Assembly: GCF_001954135.1 (NCBI RefSeq)
Contig: NZ_MBEQ01000073.1
Coordinates: forward strand, 1 to 64,000
Length of the DNA: 64,000 nucleotides
Source of the DNA: Mycobacterium sp. GA-1841
GTDB lineage: Bacteria; Actinomycetota; Actinomycetes; Mycobacteriales; Mycobacteriaceae
Direction of reading: 5' to 3'
Shown here: in pieces, positions 16,185-24,378 of the stretch
Numbering within the stretch: the stretch's first letter is position 1
How the letters are laid out: every line of letters starts with the position of its first letter
The notes under the pieces: generated by a model
What the model saw: only the letters and a program-made list of their open reading frames with translations
Told to the model about the DNA's origin: nothing
The model's database searches: none
Position numbers and translations under genes: made by a program

Positions 16185-17195
16185 GTGGCTGAACTCAAAC
16201 TTGGTTATAAGGCATCGGCGGAGCAGTTCGCGCCCCGGGAACTGGTCGAGTTGGCGGTCGCCGCCGAAGCGGCCGGGATGGACAGTGCGACGGTCAGCGA
16301 CCACTTCCAACCCTGGCGGCACGAGGGTGGGCACGCCCCGTTCTCGCTGGCCTGGATGACCGCGGTCGGTGAGCGTACCGAGCGGCTGGTGTTGGGGACA
16401 TCGGTACTGACGCCGACGTTCCGCTACAACCCCGCGGTGATCGCGCAGGCCTTCGCCACGATGGGCTGTCTGTATCCGGGGCGGATCTTCCTCGGGGTGG
16501 GCACCGGGGAGTCGCTCAACGAGATCGCCACCGGTTATGCCGGCGAGTGGCCGGAGTTCAAGGAGCGCTTCGCCCGGTTGCGCGAGTCGGTCAAGCTCAT
16601 GCGCGAGCTGTGGCTGGGCGACCGCGTCGATTTCGAGGGCGAGTACTACCACACCAAAGGTGCCTCGATCTACGACGTGCCCGAGGGTGGTATCCCGGTG
16701 TACATCGCCGCGGGTGGTCCGGTGGTGGCCAAGTACGCCGGGCGGGCCGGTGACGGGTTCATCTGCACCTCGGGCAAGGGCGCAGAGCTGTATCAGGACA
16801 AGCTCATCCCCGCGGTGAAAGAGGGCGCGGAGGCGGCCGGCCGCAATGCCGAGGACATCGACCGGATGATCGAGATCAAGATCTCGTATGACACCGATCC
16901 CGAGCTGGCGTTGGAGAACACCCGGTTCTGGGCGCCGCTGTCGCTGACGGCCGAGCAGAAGACCAGCATCCACGATCCGATCGAGATGGAGAAGGCCGCC
17001 GACGAGCTGCCGATCGAGCAGGTCGCCAAGCGTTGGATCGTGGCGTCGGATCCGGACGAGGCGGTGGAGAAGGTCGGCCAGTACGTGAAGTGGGGACTGA
17101 ACCACCTGGTGTTCCACGCCCCGGGCCATGATCAGCGCCGGTTCCTGGACCTGTTCAAGAAGGACCTCGAGCCCCGCCTGCGCAAGCTAGGGTGA
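16185..17195 (+). CDS. fgd1: F420-dependent glucose-6-phosphate dehydrogenase
   Basis: A 336-aa LLM-fold enzyme that oxidises glucose 6-phosphate to 6-phosphogluconolactone and reduces F420, supplying F420H2 to the cell, including Ddn-like enzymes such as the one at 119-583. Asp39, His40 and Trp44 (SDHFQPW) and Glu109 (GVGTGES) occupy the positions of the catalytic and cofactor-contact residues of M. tuberculosis FGD1. Length is identical to the family norm. GTG start, AGGAG 13 bp upstream. Its stop is followed immediately by the converging GntR gene. Confidence 0.97.
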   Translation: MAELKLGYKASAEQFAPRELVELAVAAEAAGMDSATVSDHFQPWRHEGGHAPFSLAWMTAVGERTERLVLGTSVLTPTFRYNPAVIAQAFATMGCLYPGRIFLGVGTGESLNEIATGYAGEWPEFKERFARLRESVKLMRELWLGDRVDFEGEYYHTKGASIYDVPEGGIPVYIAAGGPVVAKYAGRAGDGFICTSGKGAELYQDKLIPAVKEGAEAAGRNAEDIDRMIEIKISYDTDPELALENTRFWAPLSLTAEQKTSIHDPIEMEKAADELPIEQVAKRWIVASDPDEAVEKVGQYVKWGLNHLVFHAPGHDQRRFLDLFKKDLEPRLRKLG

Positions 17196-17957
17196 TCAGG
17201 CGCTGTTGACTGATCGCTGTACCGCGCCGCCCGCATCCGGCTCACAGCGACGAGCCACGGCGCGGTCGGCGCGGAACAGGTCGTAGGCGTACTCGAACGG
17301 CCGGCCGTCGCCGTCGCGCGTGACGCGGGTGATGGCCAGCAGCGGTTTTCGCTGGGCGATGTCGAGCCAGTGCGCTTCGCGGGCGCTGGCGCTGACCACT
17401 TCGATGGTCTCGGTGGTGACCGCGGGCCTCAGGCCGTACCGCACCCGCACCAACTCGTAGAGCGAGCCGCCGAGCGGCTGCTCCAGCAGGTCCTCCATGT
17501 CGTGGGCGACGAAGCAGGAGAGGTCGACCGACAATGGAACCCCGTCAGCAAAGCGCAATCGGCGGATCGTGAAAATCTCCGTCCCCTCGGCGATTTCGAG
17601 CGCCTGCGCCTCGACCGCGGTGGCCGGTCGGCGATCGGTGGCCAGCACCCGGCTGGTGCTGGTGTGGCCACCGCTGTGCAGTCGTGCCGGCAGGCCGGCC
17701 AATTCCGCGGCATTGCGTTCGACGATGTCGGCGCGCACGAAAGTGCCACCCCCGCGACCGGTGCGACGTTCCAGCACACCGGCCTGACTCAACGGCAGTA
17801 GCGCGCTGCGCAGGGTCGAGCGGGACACGGCGAAGGACTCGGCCATCTCGCGTTCGGTGCCCAGTCGGGAGCCGGGCCGCAAGGTGCCCAGGGCCAGCAT
17901 GGACAGGATTCGCCGGCGTACGTCCTCGGCGACCGGGCCGCCGGATGTCATGGACAT
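17196..17957 (-). CDS. GntR-family transcriptional regulator, HutC/UTRA subtype
   Basis: A 253-aa regulator. Residues 10-75 are a winged helix-turn-helix (LGTEREMAESFAVSRSTLRSA) and residues about 90-240 a UTRA ligand-binding domain (RPATAVEAQALEIAEGTEIF, ADGVPLSVDLS, RDGDGRPFEYAYDLFRADR). ATG 17957 is used; in-frame TTG 17975 upstream and ATG 17951 are alternatives. It diverges from the permease-aminotransferase operon and very likely controls it. GACCAAA repeats in the shared intergenic region are candidate operators. Confidence 0.92.
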   Translation of the reverse strand: MSMTSGGPVAEDVRRRILSMLALGTLRPGSRLGTEREMAESFAVSRSTLRSALLPLSQAGVLERRTGRGGGTFVRADIVERNAAELAGLPARLHSGGHTSTSRVLATDRRPATAVEAQALEIAEGTEIFTIRRLRFADGVPLSVDLSCFVAHDMEDLLEQPLGGSLYELVRVRYGLRPAVTTETIEVVSASAREAHWLDIAQRKPLLAITRVTRDGDGRPFEYAYDLFRADRAVARRCEPDAGGAVQRSVNSA

Positions 17958-17969
17958 GGCCCGAGTGTG

Positions 17970-17999
17970 GACCAAATCCGCCCGCCAGGGCAGACCAAA
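17970..17999. promoter_or_regulatory. Two GACCAAA direct repeats upstream of the GntR gene
   Basis: GACCAAA occurs at 17970-17976 and again at 17993-17999, 23 bp apart start to start, just upstream of the GntR start codon. The same heptamer recurs at 18158. On one DNA face they would sit about two helical turns apart. Read as possible autoregulation half-sites. Confidence 0.4.
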
Positions 18000-18084
18000 A
18001 CGCCACGATTAACCCCACCGTTGCACGGCTCCCAGGTTCGAAACATCGCCGAAACAAAGCGCTTGACCCGCAACAAGTTTCGAG

Positions 18085-18113
18085 TTGCCCGCCATCCTGC
18101 CTGGGATGACAAT
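18085..18113 (+). promoter_or_regulatory. Possible promoter of the permease-aminotransferase operon
   Basis: TTGCCC at 18085-18090 and GACAAT at 18108-18113 are separated by 17 bp and resemble -35 and -10 elements of housekeeping sigma factor promoters. Transcription would begin near 18120, upstream of the GACCA-N5-TGGTC repeat, which fits repression by a roadblock. This is a weak by-eye match. Confidence 0.3.
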
Positions 18114-18157
18114 GTGCTGCGTCGCACCACAACGCCGTCGTCGACGCCAAGAAATCA

Positions 18158-18172
18158 GACCAAATAGTGGTC
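18158..18172. promoter_or_regulatory. Putative GntR operator, GACCA-N5-TGGTC
   Basis: A perfect 5-bp inverted repeat with a 5-bp spacer, 30 bp upstream of the permease ATG. Its left half is part of a third GACCAAA copy shared with the two repeats next to the regulator gene. Size and placement fit a dimeric GntR-family repressor site. Confidence 0.5.
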
Positions 18173-18201
18173 CGAAAATCGTCCCTCAGTGAGGACCCGC
18201 A

Positions 18202-19758
18202 ATGAGCGAGATCATCGATCCACCGGCGCCGTCCAACGCCGCCATCCAACGTCTCAAACCCAACGCCGTGGGCCTCGTCGGCGTGCTGTTCATGGCGGTC
18301 GCGACGGCCGCCCCCATCACGGCCATGGTCGGCAATGTGCCGATCGCGGTCGGCTTCGGCAACGGCGTCTATGCTCCGGCCGGATACTTCGTCGCCACGA
18401 TCGTGCTGACCCTGTTCGCCATCGGTTATGCGGCGATGAGCAAGCACATCACGGCCACCGGGGCCTTCTACGGATACATCTCGCACGGCTTGGGGCGTGT
18501 CGTCGGCCTGGGCGCCGGGTTCTTGACGGCGTTGGCGTACATGGTGTTCGAGGCGTCGTTGATCGGCATCTTCTCGTTCTTCGGCAACGACCTGTTCAAA
18601 TCGTTCTTCGGCGTCGACGTGCCGTGGATCATCTTCGCCGTGGTGATGCTGGCGGTGAACGCGGTGCTGACCTACTTCGACATCAACCTGGCCGCCAAGG
18701 TTCTGGCGGTGTTCCTGATCACCGAGATCGTCATGCTGGCCATGATGGCACTGTCGGTGGTGTTCACCGGCGGTGGCCCGCAGGGCTGGTCGTTGGGATC
18801 GCTCAACCCGCTCAACGGTTTTCAGAGCCTGTCCGGGGAAGTGGCCGGCGTCGACGGCAACATGATCGCTGTGGCCGGATCCGCCGGGGTCGGCCTGTTC
18901 TTCGCGTTCTGGTCGTGGGTGGGGTTCGAGTCCAGCGCCATGTACGGCGAGGAGTCGCGTAACCCCAAGAAGATCATCCCGATCGCGGTGATCTGCTCGG
19001 TCGTCGGCATCGGCGCGTTCTACGTTCTGGTGTCCTGGCTGGCCATCGTCGGCACCGGTCCGCAGAATGCCGTTGCGTTGGCTCAGGATTCGTCGACCGC
19101 GGGTGACATCTTCTTCAACCCGGTGCACCAGCATCTCGGGGAGTGGGCGGTCGATCTGTTCAAGTTCCTGTTGATGACCGGCTCGTTCGCCTGCGGGATG
19201 GCCTTTCACAACTGCGCGGCCCGCTATCTCTACGCGATCGGCCGGGAGAACGTCATCCCGGGCATGCGCAGGACCGTCGGCTCCACCCATCCGGTGCACG
19301 GATCGCCACATATCGCGGGATTCGTGCAGACCGGTTTCGCCACCGTGGTGGTGCTGTTCTTCGACCTCACCGGACGTGACCCCTATACCGGGTTGTACGG
19401 CCTGATGGCGTTGCTGGGCACCACGGCCATCATGATCGTGCAGGCGCTGGCGGCGTTCTCGGTGGTCTCGTACTTCCACGTGCAGAAGCGACACCCCGAG
19501 ACCGCGAACTGGTTCACCACGCTGCTGGCCCCCGCGCTGGGCGGCATCGGCATGCTCTACGTCATCTATCTGCTCGCCCAGAACGCGTCGTTTGCCGCCG
19601 GTTCAGCCGCTTCGGACTGGATCTTCTCGTCGATCCCGTATGTTGTTGGCATCGCCGGGATCGGTGGTGTGCTGTGGGCGTTGTTCCTGAAATTCCGGGA
19701 TCCGCAACGCTATTCCGATCTGGGCCGCACAGTGTTGGAGGAGGCGCACGAGCGCTGA
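18202..19758 (+). CDS. APC-superfamily amino acid/amine permease
   Basis: A 518-aa permease with about 12 membrane helices. LKPNAVGLVGVLFMAVATAAP is the broken TM1 substrate site of APC transporters, and FWSWVGFESSAMYGEESRNPKKIIPIA is the conserved TM6-loop region (two parts, ending with the EE/RNP motif). GAGGA precedes the ATG by 6 bp. The next gene is a class III aminotransferase 14 bp downstream, so the permease probably imports the substrate of that enzyme, an amine or amino acid. Confidence 0.92.
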   Translation: MSEIIDPPAPSNAAIQRLKPNAVGLVGVLFMAVATAAPITAMVGNVPIAVGFGNGVYAPAGYFVATIVLTLFAIGYAAMSKHITATGAFYGYISHGLGRVVGLGAGFLTALAYMVFEASLIGIFSFFGNDLFKSFFGVDVPWIIFAVVMLAVNAVLTYFDINLAAKVLAVFLITEIVMLAMMALSVVFTGGGPQGWSLGSLNPLNGFQSLSGEVAGVDGNMIAVAGSAGVGLFFAFWSWVGFESSAMYGEESRNPKKIIPIAVICSVVGIGAFYVLVSWLAIVGTGPQNAVALAQDSSTAGDIFFNPVHQHLGEWAVDLFKFLLMTGSFACGMAFHNCAARYLYAIGRENVIPGMRRTVGSTHPVHGSPHIAGFVQTGFATVVVLFFDLTGRDPYTGLYGLMALLGTTAIMIVQALAAFSVVSYFHVQKRHPETANWFTTLLAPALGGIGMLYVIYLLAQNASFAAGSAASDWIFSSIPYVVGIAGIGGVLWALFLKFRDPQRYSDLGRTVLEEAHER

Positions 19759-19772
19759 GCGGGGGTACGGGT

Positions 19773-21062
19773 ATGGGCTTTTCGAACACCGGCTTTTCGA
19801 ACATCATGGACTCCAACAGCTACACCGGTCGGTCGGCCGATCCGGAGACCGAAAAGCTGATCGAGGCCCGCACCCGCCTCCTCGGGCCGGCGTACCGGCT
19901 GTTCTACGAACGGCCGGTACATCTGGTGCGCGGCAGCGGCAGTCACCTGTTCGACGCCGACGGCGTGCGTTATCTCGACGCGTACAACAACGTCGTCAGC
20001 GTCGGACACTGCCACCCGCGTGTGGTGGCGGCGATGACGCGTCAGGCCGAGACGCTCAACACCCACACCCGATATCTGCACGAGGGAATCCTCGACTATT
20101 CGCAGCGGCTACTGGACACCCTCGGCCTCGACCAGGTGATGTACGCGTGCACTGGATCCGAGGCCAACGACCTGGCCCTGCGGGTGGCCCAGAGGTACAC
20201 CGGGGCGCGCGGCGTCATCGTCACCAGCGAGGCCTACCACGGCAATACCGAAGCGGTGACGGCAATTTCCCCGTCGATCGGGGGTGCCACGTCGATCGGT
20301 CCGCACGTGCGGACGGTGGCTGCCCGGCCGCTCGATGTCACTGCGGCGATCGCGGATCTGCAGGACTCGGGCCACGGGGTGAGCTGCCTGATCGTGGACA
20401 CGATCTTCGCCTCCGACGGTATCTATCCCGATCCCTCGGCGCTGGCCCCGGCGGTCGCGGCGGTGCGGGCCGCCGGCGGGGTGTTCATCGCCGACGAGGT
20501 GCAACCCGGGTTCGGCCGCACCGGGGAGGCGATGTGGGGGTTCGTGCGCCACGGCGTGGTGCCCGATCTGGTCACCATGGGCAAGCCCATGGCCAACGGG
20601 CTGCCGGTGGCAGCGATGGCGGCCCGGGGCGAGGTGCTCGGGGCGTTCGCCCGCGAGGTGCCCTACTTCAACACCTTCGGCGGCAACCCGGTGTCCATGG
20701 CGGCGGCCGCGGCGGTGCTCGACGTCATCGAGGACGAGGAGCTGATGACCAACGCCGCCCGGGTCGGTACCGCGTTGCGTGCGGAGCTCACCCGCCTGAC
20801 GGCCGACCATCCGCGCGTCGGAGAAGTTCGCGGGGCCGGGTTGTACGTCGGTGTCGAGATGGTGACGGACCGCGACAGCGCAGGCCCGGACCGGGCCGCG
20901 GCGCACGATCTGGTCAACGCGATGCGCGACCGCAAGGTGCTCATCTCGGTTTGCGGGGCGCAGGGCAGTGTGCTGAAGGTGAGACCGCCCCTGGTATTCT
21001 CTCTGTCGGATGTGGACTGGTTCTGCACCGAATTCGCCGATGCGCTGCGGGACCTACGCTGA
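19773..21062 (+). CDS. Class III PLP-dependent aminotransferase
   Basis: A 429-aa aminotransferase. ACTGSEANDLALRVAQ is the PLP phosphate loop, DEVQPGFGRTGE carries the cofactor Asp, and TMGKPMANGLPVAA carries the Schiff-base Lys. The N-terminal GHCHPRVVAAM...NTHTRYLHEGILDYSQRL pattern recalls the subgroup that includes ethanolamine-phosphate phospho-lyase, so a lyase rather than a transaminase reaction is possible. ATG 19773 follows GGGGG by 8 bp; ATG 19806 is an alternative. Codons 2-11 are a tandem repeat (GFSNT, GFSNI). It is co-transcribed with the permease. Confidence 0.92.
   Translation: MGFSNTGFSNIMDSNSYTGRSADPETEKLIEARTRLLGPAYRLFYERPVHLVRGSGSHLFDADGVRYLDAYNNVVSVGHCHPRVVAAMTRQAETLNTHTRYLHEGILDYSQRLLDTLGLDQVMYACTGSEANDLALRVAQRYTGARGVIVTSEAYHGNTEAVTAISPSIGGATSIGPHVRTVAARPLDVTAAIADLQDSGHGVSCLIVDTIFASDGIYPDPSALAPAVAAVRAAGGVFIADEVQPGFGRTGEAMWGFVRHGVVPDLVTMGKPMANGLPVAAMAARGEVLGAFAREVPYFNTFGGNPVSMAAAAAVLDVIEDEELMTNAARVGTALRAELTRLTADHPRVGEVRGAGLYVGVEMVTDRDSAGPDRAAAHDLVNAMRDRKVLISVCGAQGSVLKVRPPLVFSLSDVDWFCTEFADALRDLR
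19776..19805 (+). repeat. Tandem 15-bp direct repeat at the 5' end of the aminotransferase gene
   Basis: GGCTTTTCGAACACC at 19776-19790 is followed directly by GGCTTTTCGAACATC at 19791-19805, one mismatch in 15. It encodes GFSNTGFSNI right after the start codon and ends exactly at the next in-frame ATG (19806), so it is either a duplicated N-terminal peptide or, if 19806 is the real start, leader RNA. Confidence 0.8.
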
Positions 21063-21098
21063 GCAAAAGCAGAGCATCTGGCTGTCCAACCCCTGATG

Positions 21099-21106
21099 AG
21101 GGAAGC
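21099..21106 (+). promoter_or_regulatory. Shine-Dalgarno that fixes the pta start
   Basis: GAGGGAAG lies 7 bp before GTG 21114. The competing in-frame ATG at 21096 would overlap this element and has no ribosome site of its own, so GTG 21114 is preferred; it also gives a length of 691 aa, matching M. tuberculosis Pta (about 690). Confidence 0.7.
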
Positions 21107-21113
21107 TGTATCA

Positions 21114-23189
21114 GTGCCAGAGGCAGTTGTCGCCACCGCGATCTATATTGCGTCGCCCGAGGGGGACACCGGTAAGTCGACCATTGCATTGGGGATTCTG
21201 CATCGCCTGGCCGCCACCGTCCCCAGGGTGGGCGTGTTCCGACCCATCACCCGCCTCGGCGAAGACCGCGACTACATCCTCGAACTGTTGCTGGCCGGCT
21301 CGACGGCCGGTCTGAGTTACGACGACTGCGTCGGGGTCAGCTACCAGCAGGTACACGAGGACCCGGACGCTGCGATCGCCGAGATCGTCGACCGGTTCCA
21401 CCGGGTGGCCGAGCAGTGCGACGCCGTGCTGATCGTCGGCAGTGATTACACCGACATCGCCACACCCAGCGAGCTGAGCATGAACGCGCGCATCGCGGTG
21501 AATCTCGGGGCACCCGTCGTGCTGGCCGTCAAGGCTGCCGATCGCACGCCCGACGAGGTCGTACACGTGGTCGAGGTGTGCCTGGCCGAGCTGAACCACC
21601 AGCACGCCCACGCCGCGGCGGTGGTTGCCAACCGGTGCGATCCGGCGCAGCTGACCGCGGTCGCCGAGGCGCTCAAATCCCTCGGCCCGCCCGCGTACGT
21701 GCTGCCCGAGGAACCGTTGCTGGTGGCGCCGTCCGTTGCCGAACTTCAGGTTGCGGTCGACGGGACCCTGGTGGCCGGGGATCCTGAGCTGCTGCCCCGT
21801 GAGGCGCTGGGTGTGATGGTGGCCGGGATGACCGCCGAGCACTGCCTGGAGCGGCTGACCGAGGGCATCGCGGTGATCACCCCGGGGGATCGGTCCGACG
21901 TGGTCCTGGCCGTTGTGAGTGCCCATGCCGCAGAGGGCTTTCCGTCGCTGTCCTGCATCATCCTCAACGGTGGGCTCGAGCTGCACCCGGCGATCGCTGC
22001 GCTGGTCGAGGGACTCGGGCAACGGCTGCCGATCGTGGCCACCAAGTACGGCACCTTCGAAACCGCCAGTCGCGTCGCGGCTGCGCGCGGCCGGGTCACC
22101 GCGACATCGCAGCGCAAGATCGACACCGCGCTGGCGTTGATGGACAAACACGTCGACGTCAACGACCTGATCGCGCAGTTGAGCATCCCGATCCCGGCCG
22201 TCACCACCCCGCAGATGTTCACCTACCAACTGCTCGACCAGGCGCGCTCCGACCGCCGGCGCATCGTGCTGCCCGAAGGGACCGACGACCGCATCCTCAA
22301 GGCCGCGGGCCGGCTGCTGCAGCACGAGGTGGCCGATCTGACGATCCTCGGTGAGGAAGGGCAGATCCGTTCCCGGGCAGCAGAACTCGGCGTGGACATC
22401 GAGGCGGCCACCGTCCTGGACCCACGCACCAGTGAACTGTGCGACCAGTTCGCCGAGCAGTACGCCGAGCTGCGCCGCAAGAAGGGCGTGACGGTCGAGC
22501 AGGCGCGCGAGATCATCCACGACGTCTCGTATTTCGGCACCATGCTGGTGCACAACGAGATGGTGGACGGCATGGTCTCGGGTGCCGCGCACACCACCGC
22601 GCACACCGTGCGTCCGGCCTTCGAGATCATCAGGACGGCCGCCGGGATCTCCACGGTGTCCAGCATCTTCCTGATGTGCCTGGCCGATCGGGTGCTGGCC
22701 TACGGCGACTGTGCGATCGTGCCCGATCCGACCTCTGAGCAGCTCGCCGACATCGCGATCTCCTCGGCCCGCACCGCCGCGCAGTTCGGCATCGAACCGC
22801 GGGTGGCCATGCTCTCGTACTCGACCGGAACCTCGGGTACCGGCGCTGACGTCGACAAGGTCAGGGCGGCAACCGAATTGGTGCGGCAACGCGAACCCGA
22901 CCTGCTGGTGGAAGGCCCGATCCAGTACGACGCCGCGGTGGAACCGTCGGTGGCCAAGACCAAGATGCCCGATTCCGCCGTGGCGGGGCGGGCCACCGTG
23001 CTGATCTTCCCCGACCTCAACACCGGCAACAACACCTACAAGGCCGTGCAGCGCAGCGCCGGCGCCATCGCGATCGGTCCGGTGCTGCAGGGCCTCAACA
23101 AGCCGGTCAACGATCTGTCCCGAGGAGCATTGGTGGAGGACATCGTCAACACCGTGGCGATCACCGCGATCCAGGCGCAGCGGTCATGA
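21114..23189 (+). CDS. pta: Phosphate acetyltransferase, long (DRTGG-containing) form
   Basis: Interconverts acetyl-CoA and acetyl phosphate. The 691-aa protein has an N-terminal P-loop-like BioD-type domain (SPEGDTGKSTIALGI, about residues 15-30), a central DRTGG domain (about 215-320) and the C-terminal catalytic PTA_PTB domain (about 370-690) with RRIVLPEGTDDRILKA, MVSGAAHTTAHTVRPAF, YSTGTSGTG and FPDLNTGNNTYKAVQR. It overlaps ackA by 4 bp (ATGA). Confidence 0.97.
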   Translation: MPEAVVATAIYIASPEGDTGKSTIALGILHRLAATVPRVGVFRPITRLGEDRDYILELLLAGSTAGLSYDDCVGVSYQQVHEDPDAAIAEIVDRFHRVAEQCDAVLIVGSDYTDIATPSELSMNARIAVNLGAPVVLAVKAADRTPDEVVHVVEVCLAELNHQHAHAAAVVANRCDPAQLTAVAEALKSLGPPAYVLPEEPLLVAPSVAELQVAVDGTLVAGDPELLPREALGVMVAGMTAEHCLERLTEGIAVITPGDRSDVVLAVVSAHAAEGFPSLSCIILNGGLELHPAIAALVEGLGQRLPIVATKYGTFETASRVAAARGRVTATSQRKIDTALALMDKHVDVNDLIAQLSIPIPAVTTPQMFTYQLLDQARSDRRRIVLPEGTDDRILKAAGRLLQHEVADLTILGEEGQIRSRAAELGVDIEAATVLDPRTSELCDQFAEQYAELRRKKGVTVEQAREIIHDVSYFGTMLVHNEMVDGMVSGAAHTTAHTVRPAFEIIRTAAGISTVSSIFLMCLADRVLAYGDCAIVPDPTSEQLADIAISSARTAAQFGIEPRVAMLSYSTGTSGTGADVDKVRAATELVRQREPDLLVEGPIQYDAAVEPSVAKTKMPDSAVAGRATVLIFPDLNTGNNTYKAVQRSAGAIAIGPVLQGLNKPVNDLSRGALVEDIVNTVAITAIQAQRS

Positions 23190-24343
23190 CGCGCACGCCA
23201 GGAGCAGATGGTTCCACCGTGCTGGTGATCAACTCGGGGTCCTCATCCCTGAAATATGCTGTGGTGAAACCGGACTCGGGTGAGTTCCTGGCCGACGGCA
23301 TCATCGAGCAGATCGGGTCGGCGCAGATGCCCGATCACGATGCCGCGCTACGGGCGGCACATGACACCCTGGCCGCCCAGGGGCTGCACCTCGACAGCCT
23401 GGGGTTGGTGGCCGTGGGACACCGGGTGGTGCACGGCGGCACCACGTTCTATCGGCCCACGGTGATCGATGACGCGCTGATGGCCAAGATCGAGGAGTTG
23501 TCCCCGCTGGCGCCGCTGCACAATCCGCCCGCCATCCTCGGCATCGAGGTGGCCCGCAAGTTGGTGCCGGACCTGCCGCACGTCGCGGTGTTCGACACCG
23601 CCTTCTTCCACAACCTGCCCGACGCGGCGGCGACCTACGCGATCGACCGCGAGGTGGCCGAACGCTGGGGGATCCGGCGCTATGGCTTCCACGGAACGTC
23701 GCACGAGTACGTCAGTCAGCAGGCTGCGGCGTTCCTGGACCGGCCCTATGACTCGCTGAATCAGATTGTGCTGCACCTGGGTAACGGTGCGTCGGCTTCG
23801 GCGATCTCCGGTGGCCGACCGGTGGACACCTCGATGGGGATGACGCCGATGGAGGGCCTGGTGATGGGTACCCGTAGCGGTGACATCGATCCGGGCGTGC
23901 TGACGTACCTGTGCCGCACCGCGGGAATGAACGTCGAAGAGGTCGACACGCTGCTCAACCGCCACTCGGGTGTGCGCGGTCTCGGCGGCGAGAACGACTT
24001 CCGTAAATTGCGTGCCCGGATCGAATCCGGTGATCAGCACGCGCAATTGGCCTATGACGTCTACATCCACCGGCTGCGCAAGTATGTCGGCGCCTATTTG
24101 GCGGTGCTTGGACGCACCGACGTGATCAGCTTCACCGCCGGCGTGGGGGAGAACGATGCAGCGGTGCGCCGCGATGCACTGGCCGGGCTGACCGGGCTGG
24201 GCCTCGAGATCGACGAGGCACTCAACACTGCGCCGTCACACGAGGCCCGGCGCATTTCGGTGCCGGGCTCGGCGGTGACGGTGCTGGTGGTCCCGACCAA
24301 CGAGGAGCTGGCGATCGCCCGGGCGTGCGCCGACGCGGTCTGA
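23186..24343 (+). CDS. ackA: Acetate kinase
   Basis: A 385-aa ASKHA-fold kinase converting acetyl phosphate and ADP to acetate and ATP. VINSGSSSLKY is the N-terminal phosphate loop, GHRVVHGG and FDTAFFHNLP hold the substrate residues, YGFHGTSHEYV is the family signature, HLGNGASASAI and FTAGVGENDAAVR bind nucleotide. Coupled to pta, it completes the Pta-AckA pathway, the same arrangement as Rv0408-Rv0409. Confidence 0.97.
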   Translation: MTRTPGADGSTVLVINSGSSSLKYAVVKPDSGEFLADGIIEQIGSAQMPDHDAALRAAHDTLAAQGLHLDSLGLVAVGHRVVHGGTTFYRPTVIDDALMAKIEELSPLAPLHNPPAILGIEVARKLVPDLPHVAVFDTAFFHNLPDAAATYAIDREVAERWGIRRYGFHGTSHEYVSQQAAAFLDRPYDSLNQIVLHLGNGASASAISGGRPVDTSMGMTPMEGLVMGTRSGDIDPGVLTYLCRTAGMNVEEVDTLLNRHSGVRGLGGENDFRKLRARIESGDQHAQLAYDVYIHRLRKYVGAYLAVLGRTDVISFTAGVGENDAAVRRDALAGLTGLGLEIDEALNTAPSHEARRISVPGSAVTVLVVPTNEELAIARACADAV

Positions 24344-24360
24344 GGGCCGCGCCGAACTCG

Positions 24361-24378
24361 GTTGCCTGTCAGGGCAAC
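24361..24378. terminator. Candidate terminator hairpin between ackA and the orphan gene
   Basis: GTTGCC at 24361-24366 pairs with GGCAAC at 24373-24378 around a 6-nt loop, in the 25-bp gap between two converging genes; the stop codon of the minus-strand gene lies in the loop. There is no T tract, so termination strength is doubtful. Confidence 0.35.

Noticed and set aside
17545..19494. 649-codon open frame on the minus strand across the APC permease and GntR gene
   Set aside because: It is antisense to two clear genes, rich in His, Arg, Gln and Asp as in shadow frames of GC-rich DNA, and has no domain.
21111..22889. 592-codon minus-strand frame within pta
   Set aside because: Composition is that of an antisense shadow; pta is unambiguous on the other strand.
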